Part shown: one piece after another, positions 1 to 8,619 of the stretch
Layout: each line of letters begins with the position of its first letter
How positions within the stretch are numbered: position 1 is the stretch's first letter
DNA from: WHSW01 sp963742205
GTDB taxonomy: Bacteria > Actinomycetota > Thermoleophilia > Solirubrobacterales > 70-9
Length of the DNA: 64,000 nt
Direction of reading: 5' to 3'
Assembly: GCA_963742205.1 (NCBI GenBank)
Contig: CAVUKZ010000010.1
Location: 310,001-374,000, forward strand
Program-made: the position numbers and the translations under genes
The notes under the pieces: generated by a model
Databases searched by the model: none
What the model saw: only the letters and a program-made list of their open reading frames with translations
Told to the model about the DNA's origin: nothing

Positions 1-2
1 AC

Positions 3-161
3 CTGCAGCAGGTCGACATCAACTTCCTCTTCATCCACACCCAGACGCCGCTGATCGTCGCGCTGGTGATCGCGGGCGGCCTCGGCGCCCTGATCGGCTG
101 GGCCCTCCCCCACGTGCGCCGCAGCCGCCGGCTCGAGCGCGGCAAAGACGCCGAGGAGTAG
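3..161 (+). CDS. LapA-domain (DUF1049) membrane protein, 3' end only
   Basis: The frame is open at the window edge and stops at a TAG at 159-161, giving the last 52 residues. The visible part has a short polar piece (QVDINFLF), one hydrophobic segment (LIVALVIAGGLGALIGWAL) and a basic tail (HVRRSRRLERGKDAEE). A transmembrane helix containing G-A-L-I-G followed by Arg/Lys is the usual end of the LapA/DUF1049 family, small inner-membrane proteins of poorly known function. The missing N-terminus would hold the first helix. The next gene is convergent, and the gap holds a stem-loop repeat. The family call rests only on this tail. Confidence 0.6.
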   Translation: MQQVDINFLFIHTQTPLIVALVIAGGLGALIGWALPHVRRSRRLERGKDAEE

Positions 162-182
162 CGCCGCGGGGCCTCCGTGCGT

Positions 183-255
183 GCCGCGATTTGCGGCGAG
201 TCGCCGATCGGCAGCGCATACCGCTGTCAAGTGGCGACTCGCCGCATATCCGCGG
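183..255. repeat. 27-nt-loop palindromic repeat, copy 3 (diverged)
   Basis: GCGGCGAGTCGCC (193-205) and GGCGACTCGCCGC (233-245) are a perfect 13-bp inverted repeat around a 27-nt loop (206-232). The outer flanks extend the stem imperfectly (CCGCG at the left, CGCGG at the right). The loop read on the minus strand carries GTATGCG at loop position 12-18, the same place as in the copies at 1610-1678 and 57736-57786. It lies between convergent gene ends. Confidence 0.65.
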
Positions 256-285
256 GTGCGCGGACGGTGCGGGCGGGTGCGCGGG

Positions 286-594
286 CTAGCGGTCGAAGAG
301 CACGACGTGCGTCGCCGGATGGTGCTCGCGCGCCATCCGGTCGGGCCCGACGCCGATCTCGGCGAGCACGCCCAGACGCCGCGGGTCGCGCGCCGCCGAC
401 TCCGACCCCTCCGGCGAGGGCCAGACGTTGACCATCACCAAGCCGTCGTCGGTCGCCGCCGCCGCGTGCACCAGCAGGCCGTGGTCGCGGCCGACGCCGT
501 TCATCACCTCGGCCGAGCGCCGGTAGAGCGGCAACAGCTCGTCGGGCTTACCGGTGATCCGGGCGATCGTCAGATATCCGTGATCGAGCTCCAT
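286..594 (-). CDS. ABM-like small protein (dimeric alpha-beta barrel candidate)
   Basis: A 102-residue protein starting MELDHGYLTIARITGKPDEL. The ATG overlaps the stop of the upstream cupin gene (TGATG at 594), so the two are probably translationally coupled. The pattern of an N-terminal strand, a helix over 'PDELLPLYRRSAEVMNGV', strands around 'GLLVHAAAATDDGLVMVNVWPS', a second helix and a final 'HVVLFDR' strand fits small alpha-beta barrel (ABM/ferredoxin-like) proteins. No catalytic residue identifies a reaction. The family assignment is inference from strand order. Confidence 0.5.
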   Translation of the reverse strand: MELDHGYLTIARITGKPDELLPLYRRSAEVMNGVGRDHGLLVHAAAATDDGLVMVNVWPSPEGSESAARDPRRLGVLAEIGVGPDRMAREHHPATHVVLFDR

Positions 595-1032
595 CAGGAC
601 ACCTCCGCGAGCGGCCGCGTGATCTCGATCCCGTGCTCGGCCGCGACCGCCAGCACCCGCTCGACCGCGGGCGCCCCGGCGGTGGCGAGCCGAGCCGCGG
701 CACGGGCGAACGCCTCCATGTCCCGCGCCCGGCGCGTAGACCACGAACGCGGCCGCGTCACGGTCGGACTCATTGCGGATCGTGTGCTCGCGCCCGCCGG
801 CGATCGGCACCGTCTCCCCCGCGCCGGCGACGCGGCGATGGATCGCCCCGTCCTCGTCCTCGACGTAGAAGGCGAACTCGCCCCGCTCGACCCGGTAGAG
901 CTCCGACGGCTCGTGGCGGTGAAGCGCCGGCGGACCGCCCCCGGGCGCCATGCGCACCTCCGCGGCCACCATGCCGCCGGCTCCGTCGTCGCTGGTGACC
1001 TGGAACTCGATTTCGTCACTTCCGACTCTCAT
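594..1032 (-). pseudogene. cupin-domain protein, frame broken by one extra base
   Basis: From ATG 1032 the frame encodes a single cupin domain: 'LHRHEPSELYRVERGEFAFYV' carries the first cupin metal motif (H-x-H...E), and 'PIAGGREHTIRNESD' the second. Near 720-728 the frame must move by one base to continue as 'MEAFARAAARLATAGAPAVE...PLAEVS', which ends exactly at the start of the next gene. The break lies in a GGG run on the coding strand (GCGGGACATG); removing one G restores a 145-residue protein. It is divergent from a MarR gene across two operator-like palindromes. It may be a true frameshift or an assembly error. Confidence 0.6.
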
Positions 1033-1056
1033 CGCGAGCGTCTCCCTTTCAATCTG

Positions 1057-1105
1057 GACAGGATGCCTGTCTATTCGGTCCGGTAGGATAGACAGGCTTC
1101 CTGTC
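1057..1105. promoter_or_regulatory. paired MarR-type operators in a divergent promoter
   Basis: Two perfect inverted repeats share the arms GACAGG and CCTGTC with 3-nt spacers: 1057-1071 (spacer ATG) and 1091-1105 (spacer CTT). Their centres are 34 bp apart. The second ends 2 bp before the MarR ATG. A TAGGAT hexamer at 1084-1089 between the sites could be the -10 for the MarR gene. The layout fits repression of both the regulator and the cupin operon. Confidence 0.7.
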
Positions 1106-1107
1106 TG

Positions 1108-1560
1108 ATGTCAAGTCCAAAGGCGATCAGGTCAAGTCAGAGCCCCGCCAGCCTCGGGGTGCTGTTGCGTGAGCCGGTACGGATCGGGAACGCGCTGATC
1201 GCGGAGCGCCTCGCCGAGCGCGGGCACCCGGACATCCGCCCGCCCCACAACAACGTCTTTCAGTTCCTGGACTCCGATGGGACCCGGGTGAGCGTCCTCG
1301 CCGAGCGCGCGGCGATCACCAAGCAGTCGATGGCCGAGCTGGTCGCCCACCTCGAGCGCCACGGCTATGTCGAGCGCGTCCCCGACCCCACCGACCGGCG
1401 GGCGAAGCTGGTGCGCTCGACGCCGCGCGGTAAGGAGGTCTTCGCGATCGCCCACGAGGTCGCCGCCGAGCTCGAGCGCGCGTGGACGCGCAACGTGGGC
1501 GGCGCGGCGCGGATGCGCGAGCTGCGCGCGATCCTCGAGGACCTGAACGCCGGCATCTGA
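1108..1560 (+). CDS. MarR-family transcriptional regulator
   Basis: 150 residues. The winged helix is clear: 'VSVLAERAAITKQSMAELVAHLERHGYVERV' (about 55-88) is the recognition-helix region, and the wing follows at 'DPTDRRAKLVRSTPRGKEV', the MarR hallmark D-x-R-A/S-K. Flanking helices would form the dimer interface. It is divergent from the cupin/ABM pair, and the intergenic DNA holds two identical-arm palindromes, the second touching the start codon. Autorepression plus control of the divergent operon is likely, but the ligand is unknown. The 3' end faces a convergent gene across a palindromic repeat. Confidence 0.88.
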   Translation: MSSPKAIRSSQSPASLGVLLREPVRIGNALIAERLAERGHPDIRPPHNNVFQFLDSDGTRVSVLAERAAITKQSMAELVAHLERHGYVERVPDPTDRRAKLVRSTPRGKEVFAIAHEVAAELERAWTRNVGGAARMRELRAILEDLNAGI

Positions 1561-1609
1561 GGCCAGAGGTCGCGCGGTCCGGAGCGGCACTGCGGGTGAC
1601 GAGCGGCGT

Positions 1610-1678
1610 CCCCGAAAACGCCGAGTCGTCACTTTTGCACCGTATGCGTCCCTCAGCGACGAGTCGGCGGTTTTTGGG
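1610..1678. repeat. 27-nt-loop palindromic repeat, copy 1, between convergent genes
   Basis: Arms CGCCGAGTCGTC (1619-1630) and GACGAGTCGGCG (1658-1669) pair with one mismatch around a 27-nt loop (1631-1657). The loop contains TTTTGCACCGTATGCGTCC, identical over 19 nt to the copy at 57736-57786. Outside the arms, A and T runs (CCCGAAAA / TTTTTGGG) also pair, so it could act as a two-way terminator for the MarR gene and the winged-helix gene that converge here. The conserved loop is not explained by a terminator role. Confidence 0.75.
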
Positions 1679-1680
1679 CG

Positions 1681-2775
1681 CTAGGTGATGGTGAGCTCGA
1701 TGGCGTCGGCGCCGCGCAGCTTTGCCACGCGGGTGCACTCCCGTTCGAGCTCGTCGCGGTCGAGCGGCGCGAGGCGCTCGAGCGTGAAGTCGAGCCGGCC
1801 GCCGCGGCCGACCTTCGCCTTCCAGGTCCCCGCGAGGCCGCCGTCGCGCAGCACGGCGCCGGGGCTCGCCACGGCGCGGAACAGTCGCTTGCGCACCGCC
1901 GCATCGGGCACGAGCGTCTCGCGGTCGGCCTGCTGCAGGTAGGGGTCGCGCGGCGGGATCAGGCGCGTTCCGGACGCCTGGGGCGGCGAGTCGAGCGCGC
2001 GCCGGTCGCCCTCGGCGATCCAGCCCTTGCCGCCCTTCCATTCGACCTCGACGAGCTCGTCGGTGAGCTCGTCCCAGATCCGCCGCCCCTGCGCCGGGGC
2101 GAGGCGCGCCCAGTCGACGAATCCCTTGACCCCGGCCGGGCCGTAGAAGCTCAGATAGGCGCGCGCCAGGTCGGCGGGCTTGCGCCGGCGGCCCGGGCGC
2201 CCCGCGCGGAAGCGACGCTCCGAGTCCATCCGCATGCCCGCCGCCACCCCCGCGTAGCGCCACAGCATGGGCGAGACGTGGTGGCTCTCGCACCCCTTGC
2301 ACCAGGGCAGGAGCTCGTCGCGCACCCGCTCGCGCAGCCCGTCGTGCAGCCCGGTGCGGTCGAGCCGGCGCCCGCCCTTGAGCGTCTGCCGGGTCGCCTC
2401 GGTGACCTCCGCGAGCGCGTCGGTTGGGGCGATCTTGTGCTGCTTGAGACTCCGCATCGCCCCTTCCCCAAGTTGGCGGGCGAGCTCGTCGTCGTCATCG
2501 GCGATCGCCGTGCGGCCCCACAGCGCCAGGTCGTCGGGGGCGACGGCGTGGATCGCCGCGCGCAGGCTCGGCCCGAGGACGAGCTCGCCCGAGTCGACGG
2601 CCGCGTCGAAGCCATCCCGGTCGACTCGCGCCGCCCGCGCGCCGAGCGCGAGCAGCGCCGAGTCGCGCTGGAAGTCCGAGGCGGGACAGGCGGCCGCCGT
2701 CGCGAGGTCGATCCGCCGCCGCCGGTCGAGCCCCTGGCGGGCCAGACGGTGGGCGAGGACCTGGTCGGCGTTCAG
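1681..2775 (-). CDS. winged-helix DNA-binding protein, AlkZ/YcaQ-like (likely CTG start)
   Basis: An uninterrupted frame runs from CTG 2775 to TAG 1681, 364 residues, the usual size for this family. The N-terminal 'LNADQVLAHRLARQGLDRR' matches how the family normally begins. The first ATG (2457) would remove 106 conserved-looking residues, and no ATG, GTG or TTG lies between. The CTG overlaps the pntB stop as CTGA, so translation may be coupled to pntB. Repeated winged-helix segments and a C-terminal 'TWKAKVGRGGRLDFTLERLAPL' strand region fit the AlkZ-type glycosylase or related winged-helix superfamily. Neighbouring pnt genes suggest no direct functional link. DNA repair is the family expectation, not shown here. 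Confidence 0.72.
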   Translation of the reverse strand: MNADQVLAHRLARQGLDRRRRIDLATAAACPASDFQRDSALLALGARAARVDRDGFDAAVDSGELVLGPSLRAAIHAVAPDDLALWGRTAIADDDDELARQLGEGAMRSLKQHKIAPTDALAEVTEATRQTLKGGRRLDRTGLHDGLRERVRDELLPWCKGCESHHVSPMLWRYAGVAAGMRMDSERRFRAGRPGRRRKPADLARAYLSFYGPAGVKGFVDWARLAPAQGRRIWDELTDELVEVEWKGGKGWIAEGDRRALDSPPQASGTRLIPPRDPYLQQADRETLVPDAAVRKRLFRAVASPGAVLRDGGLAGTWKAKVGRGGRLDFTLERLAPLDRDELERECTRVAKLRGADAIELTIT

Positions 2776-4199
2776 AGGTTCTCGATCTCGGCGGCGATGT
2801 CCCCCGCCGCCTTCTTCGCGTCGTCGAACAACATCGACGTGTTCTCGCGGTAGAAGAGGTCGTTGTCGATGCCCGCGAAGCCGGGCGACAGGGAGCGCTT
2901 GATCACGATGACCTGGTGGGCCTCGGAGACCTCGATGATCGGCATCCCGGCGATCGGGCTGTTGGGGTCGTCCTTCGCGGCGGGGTTGGTGACGTCGTTG
3001 GCACCGACCACCACGGCGACGTCGGTGCGCGGCATCTCGGGGTTGATGTCGTCCATCTCGCGCAGCTTCTCGTACGGGACGTCGGCCTCGGCGAGGAGCA
3101 CGTTCATGTGCCCCGGCATCCGCCCGGCGACCGGGTGGATCGCGTAGTTGACCTCGACCCCGCGCTTCTGGAGCTCGTCCGCCATCTCCTTGACCGCGTG
3201 CTGGGCCTGGGCGACCGCGAGCCCGTAGCCGGGGACGATCACGACCGAGTCCGCATAGGCGAGCTTGATCGCCGCGTCCTGCGCGCCGATCGAGATGTGT
3301 GGGCGTTCCTCGCCCGTCCCCGCACCCGCGACCGGGGCGCCGCCGAAGCCCGCGAAGAGGACGTTGGCGACGGAGCGGTTCATCGCCGTCGCCATCTCGA
3401 GCGTGAGGATGGTTCCCGAGGAGCCGACCAGGGTGCCGGCGACGATCAGCGCCACGTTGTCGAGGGCGAACCCGGCCGCAGCGGCTGAGAGGCCGGTGAA
3501 CGCATTGAGCAGTGAGATCACGACCGGCATGTCGGCGCCGCCGATCGGCAGCACCACGAGGTTGCCGAGCACCGCGCTCGCGATCAGGATCAGGATGAAG
3601 AGGCCCTGCGACGGATCGTCGTTGTTGACCGCGATCACCGTGCAGGCGACGAGGATTCCGATGAGCAGCACGGCGTTGATCACCTGCTGACCGGGGATCG
3701 CCAACGGCCGGGTCGAGATCAGGCCCTGCAGCTTCGCGAAGGCGATGTTCGAGCCCCAGAACGAGACCGAGCCGATCACGGCCGCGAACAGGATCGGGAT
3801 CAGCTCGTCGAGCGGCAGCTCGAAGCCGGGGAAGAAGTTGACCGCGTCGATGCCGTGACGGAGCTCCGACCAGGCGATCAGCGCCACCGCGCCGCCGCCC
3901 ACCCCGTTGTAGAGCGCGACCATCTGCGGCATCTGGGTCATCTGGACCCGGGTCGAGGCGATGAGCCCAACCGCCGAGCCGACGACGAGCGCGGCGACGA
4001 TGATCCCCCAGTTGCCGATCCCGTCGAGCAGCAGCGTGGTGATCACGGCGACGGCCATGCCGCCGGCGGCGAGCAGGTTGCCCTTCTTCGCGGTCGTCGG
4101 ATGCGTGCCCTGCATCAGGCCGTAGATGAAGAGGGAGAACGAGACGATGTAGAGCAGGACCGAGAGGTCGCCGCCCGGCTCGATCACCGCGAGGCTCAC
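2772..4199 (-). CDS. pntB: NAD(P)(+) transhydrogenase subunit beta
   Basis: 475 residues, full length. The N-terminal two-thirds is membrane domain II (about nine hydrophobic segments, with 'NGVGGGAVALIAW' and 'LPIGGADMPVVISLLNA'). The C-terminal domain III binds NADP(H), with the dinucleotide motif 'VVIVPGYGLAVAQAQH' near residue 324 and 'HPVAGRMPGHMNVLLAEA' and 'VVVGANDVTNPAA' further on. With PntA it couples proton entry to hydride transfer from NADH to NADP+. The start overlaps the pntA2 stop by 4 nt. The operon order pntA1-pntA2-pntB is the split form common in actinobacteria. Confidence 0.96.
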   Translation of the reverse strand: MSLAVIEPGGDLSVLLYIVSFSLFIYGLMQGTHPTTAKKGNLLAAGGMAVAVITTLLLDGIGNWGIIVAALVVGSAVGLIASTRVQMTQMPQMVALYNGVGGGAVALIAWSELRHGIDAVNFFPGFELPLDELIPILFAAVIGSVSFWGSNIAFAKLQGLISTRPLAIPGQQVINAVLLIGILVACTVIAVNNDDPSQGLFILILIASAVLGNLVVLPIGGADMPVVISLLNAFTGLSAAAAGFALDNVALIVAGTLVGSSGTILTLEMATAMNRSVANVLFAGFGGAPVAGAGTGEERPHISIGAQDAAIKLAYADSVVIVPGYGLAVAQAQHAVKEMADELQKRGVEVNYAIHPVAGRMPGHMNVLLAEADVPYEKLREMDDINPEMPRTDVAVVVGANDVTNPAAKDDPNSPIAGMPIIEVSEAHQVIVIKRSLSPGFAGIDNDLFYRENTSMLFDDAKKAAGDIAAEIENL

Positions 4200-4510
4200 G
4201 GTTTAGGCGCCTCCGGGTCCGGGGCTTCCTTCTTGGGCTTCCGGACGAACATGCCCAGCATCCGGTCGGTGACCATGAAGCCGCCGACGATGTTGATCGC
4301 GCCGAAGGCGATCGCGATGAAGCCGATGAACAGCTCGAGGAAGCCGCTGGCGAAGCCGACGACGATGAGCCCGCCGAGCATCACGATCCCGTGGATCGCG
4401 TTCGTCTGGCTCATCAGGGGCGTGTGCAGCGTGGTCGGCACCTTGGAGATCACCGCGAAGCCGACGAACGCCGACAGCACGAAGATGACGAGTTCGGTGA
4501 CGAAATCCAT
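4196..4510 (-). CDS. pntAB: NAD(P)(+) transhydrogenase subunit alpha part 2 (membrane part)
   Basis: 104 residues with three to four hydrophobic helices ('LVIFVLSAFVGFAVI', 'IVMLGGLIVVGFAS', 'LFIGFIAIAFGAINIVGGFMVTDRML') and a charged tail. The line 'VPTTLHTPLMSQTNAIHGI' is typical of the alpha-2 membrane piece of split transhydrogenases, and 'GGFMVTDRMLGMF' closes it. The start touches the end of pntA1 and the stop overlaps the pntB start, so translation is tightly coupled. It forms the proton channel with PntB in the cytoplasmic membrane. Confidence 0.94.
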   Translation of the reverse strand: MDFVTELVIFVLSAFVGFAVISKVPTTLHTPLMSQTNAIHGIVMLGGLIVVGFASGFLELFIGFIAIAFGAINIVGGFMVTDRMLGMFVRKPKKEAPDPEAPKP

Positions 4511-5632
4511 CAGCCGTCGTCCCTTCCGGCTGCCCGCTCGTTGCGGATCGCGCCCTCGTGGGTGATGCAGGCCCCGGCGACGACCTCGTCGTCGAAGTCG
4601 AGCTTCAGGTGCCCCTCGTCGTCGAGCAGCAGCCCGAGCAGGTTCTCGATGTTCTTCGCGTACAGCTGCGAGGCGTGGGCGGCCATGTCGGAGGGCAGGT
4701 TCACCGGCGAGATCACCTTCACCCCGTTGTCGGAGACGACCGTCTCACCGCGCCTTGGTCAGCTCCGCGTTGCCGCCCGAGTCGCCCGCGAGGTCGACGA
4801 TCACCGAGCCCGGGGCCATGTTCTCGATCGCCTGCTTGGTGATCAGCAGCGGCGCCGGGCGGCCCGGAATCAGGGCCGTCGTGATGATCACGTCCTGCTT
4901 CGCGGCGTTCTCGGCCAGCGCCTCGCGCACCTGCTCGTTCTCCTCATCGGTGAGCGGTCGCGCGTAGCCGCCCTCGGCCTCGGCGTCGGGGATGAAGTCG
5001 AGCTCCAGCGGGCGGCCGCCCAGCGACGCGATCTGCTCCCAGGCCGCGCGCCGGATGTCGAACCCCGTGACGACGGCGCCGAGCCGCTTCGCGGTCGCGA
5101 TCGCCTGCAGGCCCGCCACCCCGGCGCCGAGCACGAGCACCTTCGCCGGGGCGACCGTGCCCGCGGCCGTGGTCATCATCGGGAAGAAGCGGCCCGCCTC
5201 GCGAGCGGCGAGCAGCGCCGCCGCGTACCCGGCGACGTTCGCCTGCGAGGAGAGCGCGTCCATCGCCTGCGCGCGGGTGATGCGCGGGATCGCCTCCATC
5301 GCGAAGCTCGTGATCCCGGCCGCGGCGAGCGCCTTGTTGGTCTCCGCCGACGTCAGGGGGGCGAGGTGGCCGATCAGCAGGTGGCCCGTCCGGAGCTTGC
5401 CGATGTCCTCCACCGTCGGCACCGCGACCACGGTCATGATCTCGGCGCCCCAGGGATCCCCGATCTCCGCGCCGGCCTCGGTGTACTCCGAATCCGGGTG
5501 CCCGGCGCCCTCGCCGGCGCCGGACTCCACGACCACGTCGACCCCGCGCTCCTTCAGCGCGGAGACCACGTCGGGGATCAGCGCCACGCGGCGCTCGCCC
5601 GGAGCTGTTTCTGATCTGACCCCGACCTTCAT
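4510..5632 (-). pseudogene. pntAA: NAD(P)(+) transhydrogenase subunit alpha part 1, frame broken
   Basis: ATG 5632 opens 'MKVGVRSETAPGERRVALIP', the standard N-terminus of the NAD(H)-binding subunit. The nucleotide motif 'KVLVLGAGVAGLQAIATAKRLGAVVTGFDIR' lies near residues 160-190. The frame hits TGA at 4745 after 'NAELTKAR'. One base over it continues as '...VKVISPVNLPSDMAAHASQLYAKN', the conserved C-terminus, to 4510. Removing one base in GCGCGGTGAG restores about 373 residues. Because the distal part and both downstream genes look intact and constrained, an assembly error or very recent mutation is likelier than old decay. As written, domain I would lack its last 75 or so residues. Confidence 0.82.
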
Positions 5633-5705
5633 CGTGCGTACGGGAGCGGCAGCACGAGCGCTGCCGGTCTCGGAGCCGGGGCAGCCTAACGAAATGAGCT
5701 CGGAC

Positions 5706-5711
5706 TATGGT
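5706..5711 (+). promoter_or_regulatory. leaderless -10 hexamer for the FHA-HTH gene
   Basis: TATGGT lies exactly 6 nt before ATG 5718, so transcription would begin at or within a base or two of the start codon. The same arrangement recurs before several other genes in this window. It is the reason for choosing 5718 over the in-frame ATG at 5694. Confidence 0.55.
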
Positions 5712-5717
5712 CAGCAC

Positions 5718-6398
5718 ATGAACGGGCAGGAATCCGGGCCGCGAGCGCGCACTGCGAGCGAGCTCAAGGAGCAGATCGAGGCCGAGCGCCTCGGGCGCCC
5801 GTTCCTCGTCTACCGCGATGGCGCGGACGAGCAGCAGCTGTTCGTGATCAACGACCAGGTCGAGTCGCTCTGGGTCGGGCGCAGCGGATCGGCGGACATC
5901 AGCCTCGCCTGGGACGCCGAGGTCTCCAGCCTGCACGCCCAGCTCGAGCTCGTGGGCCTGGAGTGCACGCTGGTCGACGACGGGCTGTCGCGCAACGGCT
6001 CGTTCGTCAACGGCGAGCGAGTCGGCGGCCGCCGCCGCCTGCGCGACGGCGACACGCTGCGCTTCGGGCGCACCGGGGTCCTCTACCGGGCCCCGGCGCC
6101 GAGCGGCTCCGAGACCGTGCTCTCGGGCGACGCGCTCACGGCCGCCGGCGTCTCACCGGCGCAAAAGCGCGTCCTGGTGGCGCTGTGTCGCCCGTTCAAG
6201 GGCGGTTCGTCGTTTGCCACCCCCGCGACCAACGGGCAGATCGCCGAGGAGCTCCATCTGAGCATCGACGCGGTTAAGACCCACCTGCGGGCCCTGTTCG
6301 AGAAGTTCGGCGTCGAGGAACTGCCCCAGAACGCAAAGCGCACGGCGCTGGTCGAGCGGGCGCTGCAGACCGGCCTGGTCACCGAGCGCGAGCTCTGA
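5718..6398 (+). CDS. FHA-domain protein with C-terminal HTH
   Basis: 226 residues. The FHA fold is at about 25-125: 'VWVGRSGSADISLAWDAEVSSLHAQLEL' holds the G-R-x-x-x-x-D...S-x-x-H phosphothreonine-binding signature, followed by 'LVDDGLSRNGSFVNGE' (the N-G loop) and 'LRDGDTLRFG'. The C-terminal part ('VSPAQKRVLVALCRPF...TNGQIAEELHLSIDAVKTHLRALFEKFGV') is a helix-turn-helix resembling LuxR/OmpR-type output domains. It is convergent with a Ser/Thr kinase gene, which suggests that the kinase or a similar enzyme controls this DNA-binding protein by phosphorylation. That link is inference. A longer start at 5694 is possible but the leaderless promoter argues against it. Confidence 0.85.
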   Translation: MNGQESGPRARTASELKEQIEAERLGRPFLVYRDGADEQQLFVINDQVESLWVGRSGSADISLAWDAEVSSLHAQLELVGLECTLVDDGLSRNGSFVNGERVGGRRRLRDGDTLRFGRTGVLYRAPAPSGSETVLSGDALTAAGVSPAQKRVLVALCRPFKGGSSFATPATNGQIAEELHLSIDAVKTHLRALFEKFGVEELPQNAKRTALVERALQTGLVTEREL

Positions 6399-6404
6399 GC
6401 CGCC

Positions 6405-6459
6405 ACCCCATGGGGTGAGCGCAACCACCCCGCGAGGGGTGGGGATCCCGACCCGGGAT
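6405..6459. terminator. cluster of hairpins between convergent genes
   Basis: Just after the FHA-HTH stop there are three hairpins in tandem: ACCCCATGGGGT (6405-6416), CCACCCC-GCGA-GGGGTGG (6425-6442) and ATCCC-GACCC-GGGAT (6445-6459). The 7-bp stem with a GCGA tetraloop is the best terminator candidate. There is no T-run. The remaining gap to 6630 shows nothing else recognisable. Confidence 0.5.
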
Positions 6460-6630
6460 GCCTGGCCGCGGACGCGGTCCTCGCCGAAACTGAGGCCATC
6501 GCTCAACGAGACCTTCGGCAGACAAAGCACAGCTCCGGGCCCACCCCACCACCCTCGCCCGCAGCCCGTCACCGACTCTCGATCAGCCCCGGCGGCCGGC
6601 CCCTCTCCAGGGGCCCGTCGCAGTTCCGGC

Positions 6631-8575
6631 TCAGGGCGAGATGCGGGTCAGCGAATGGTCGATGCCGTTGGCGACCCACACCGTCTTGGGACCCGCCGTG
6701 ATCCCCTCGGGCCCCGACCCGACCGGGATCCGCTGCGCCACGCGGGCCGTCTGGGGATCGATCCGCGCGACCTCGTTGCCGGCGCCGAGCGAGACCCAGA
6801 TCGAGCCGAAGGCGGCGACCACGCCGCGGGGCTCGGGACCAACGTCGATCACCTTGCGCTCGGCGCCGCCGACCACCTGGGAGACGGTGCCGTCGTCCGT
6901 GTTCGCGACCCACACGGCCCCCGCCCCCACCGCGATCCCCTTCGGGTTGTCGCCGACGCGGACCTGATCGTCGACGCGGTTGTTGATCGGCGTGATGCGA
7001 ACGATGGAGTCGTCGCCGCGATTCGTCACCCACACCGCGCCCTCGCCGAACGCGACCCCGTAGGGGTTCGCGCCCACCGTGATCGTCTGCGTGCGGCCCG
7101 CAGCCGGATCGAACCTGGTGACCGTGTTCGCACCGTTGTCGGCCACCCAGACGTCGCCGGAGGCGAACACGACGCCTCCGGGGCGGTCGCCGACGGCGAT
7201 CCGGTCGGAGATCCTGCCCGAGCCCGGATCGAGCCGGAGCAGTTGGTCGTCGCCGCCGCTCGCGATCCAGATCGACCCGCGGCCGACGTCGATCCCCTCG
7301 GGCGCCGAACCCGGCCGCGAACTGGCCGACCTCGTTGGCCAGCCGGCCGTCGACGAGGGAGACCGTGTCGCTGCCGCGGTTGGTGACCCACAGCCCGCCC
7401 TGGCCGTGGGCGATGCTGACCGGCAGCTTGCCGACCGGGATCCCCGCCTGGGCGACGGTCGCCTTTCCGGCCGACGTGGTAGCCGTGGTGGTAGCCGTGT
7501 CGTCCGAGCCACCGGCGCTCTCCCCGCCGCCGCTGGCGATGATCACGACGACGGCGACGATCGCCGCGAGGATCCCGGCGCCGGCGGCGATCACGGCCCA
7601 GCGCCTCGCCACCGCCGGGCGCGGCGCGTCCGCCGTGGGTTCGCCGCTCGCCTCCAAGGTCGGCTCCGCGGCCGCGTCAACCGGCGCCGCCGCGCCGACC
7701 GCGACGCTGCGCTCCGCGACCTGCGTCGGCTCGCCGGCGAGGGCGGCCGAGACGGCGCGGGCGAAGTCACCAGCGGACGGGTAGCGCTCGTCCGGGTCCT
7801 TGGCCAGTGCCCGTGCCACCACCGCGTCCAGCTCAGCGGGCAGGTCCGGGCGATACAGCACGAGCCCCGGCGGCTCCTCCTCGAGGTGGGCGTACATCTT
7901 CGACACCCTGTCCTCGCGCGATGCGAAGGGCGGGTTGCCCGTGAGCAACTCGAACAGCACGCAGCCGAGGGCGTAGACGTCGGCGCGCGCGTCGACCTGG
8001 TCGCCGCGGATCTGCTCCGGGGCGACGTAGTCCAGGGTGCCGACGAACGCCCCGGTCGCCGTGACGCCGCTCGTCGCCTCGACCTGGCGCGCGAGGCCGA
8101 AGTCGGTGAGGTAGACGCGCTCCGCCTCGCCCTCGTCTTCGATCAGGACGTTCGCGGGCTTGACGTCGCGGTGGACGAGGCCGCGGGCGTGGGCGGCGTC
8201 GAGCGCCGCGGCGACCTCGGCGACGATCCGCGCCGCGTGCTCGGCGTCGAGCCGCCCCGTGGCGCGCAGCACGGCGCGCAGGTCCGGGCCCTCGATCAGG
8301 TCCATGGTCACGAACAGCAGCCCGTCCTCCTCGCCCGCGTGATGGATCGGCACGACGTTCGGGTGCCGGATCGAGACGGCGATCCGCGACTCGTCGGCGA
8401 ACCGGCGCCGGAAGCGCTCGTCCTGCGCCAGCTGCGGCGAGATCACCTTGAGCGCGACGACGTGGTCGAGCGCCAGATGGGTGGCCCGGTACACGACCCC
8501 CATCCCGCCACGGCCGGCGACCGCCTCGATCCGGTGAGCGGCGAAGACGTCACCCGGCTGGAGCGAGTCCGCCAT
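6631..8575 (-). CDS. Ser/Thr protein kinase with extracellular beta-propeller (frame broken)
   Basis: Corrected length about 647 residues. The kinase domain occupies 1-275: 'GRGGMGVVYRATH' (Gly loop), 'ALKVI' (Lys), 'HRDVKPANVL' (catalytic loop, near 134-143), 'DFGLA' (Mg loop) and 'APEQIRGDQVDARADVYALGCVL'. A single transmembrane helix follows near 328-348, then a low-complexity Ser/Thr linker, then six or seven YVTN/NHL-like blades, each with a 'GAVWVTN'/'GSIWVSL' core and 'RIDP' strand, placed outside the cell. The frame shifts at about 7312, where GGG on the coding strand should read GG; as sequenced the propeller is lost after its first blade. Actinobacterial PknD has a similar kinase-helix-propeller plan. 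Confidence 0.85.
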
Positions 8576-8619
8576 GGCGCGATCCTACGCGCGCGCCCGG
8601 GACGGTCGCCGGAGCCGGT

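Noticed and set aside
183..255. Palindromic repeats as integron attC sites
   Set aside because: The loop sequence is conserved and the stems lack R-box/L-box (RYYYAAC / GTTRRRY) motifs. No cassette-like gene array surrounds them.
4992..5717. Long plus-strand open frame upstream of and in frame with the FHA-HTH gene
   Set aside because: It is antisense to pntA1, whose product is clearly recognisable. The FHA gene has a better start at 5718 with a leaderless -10.
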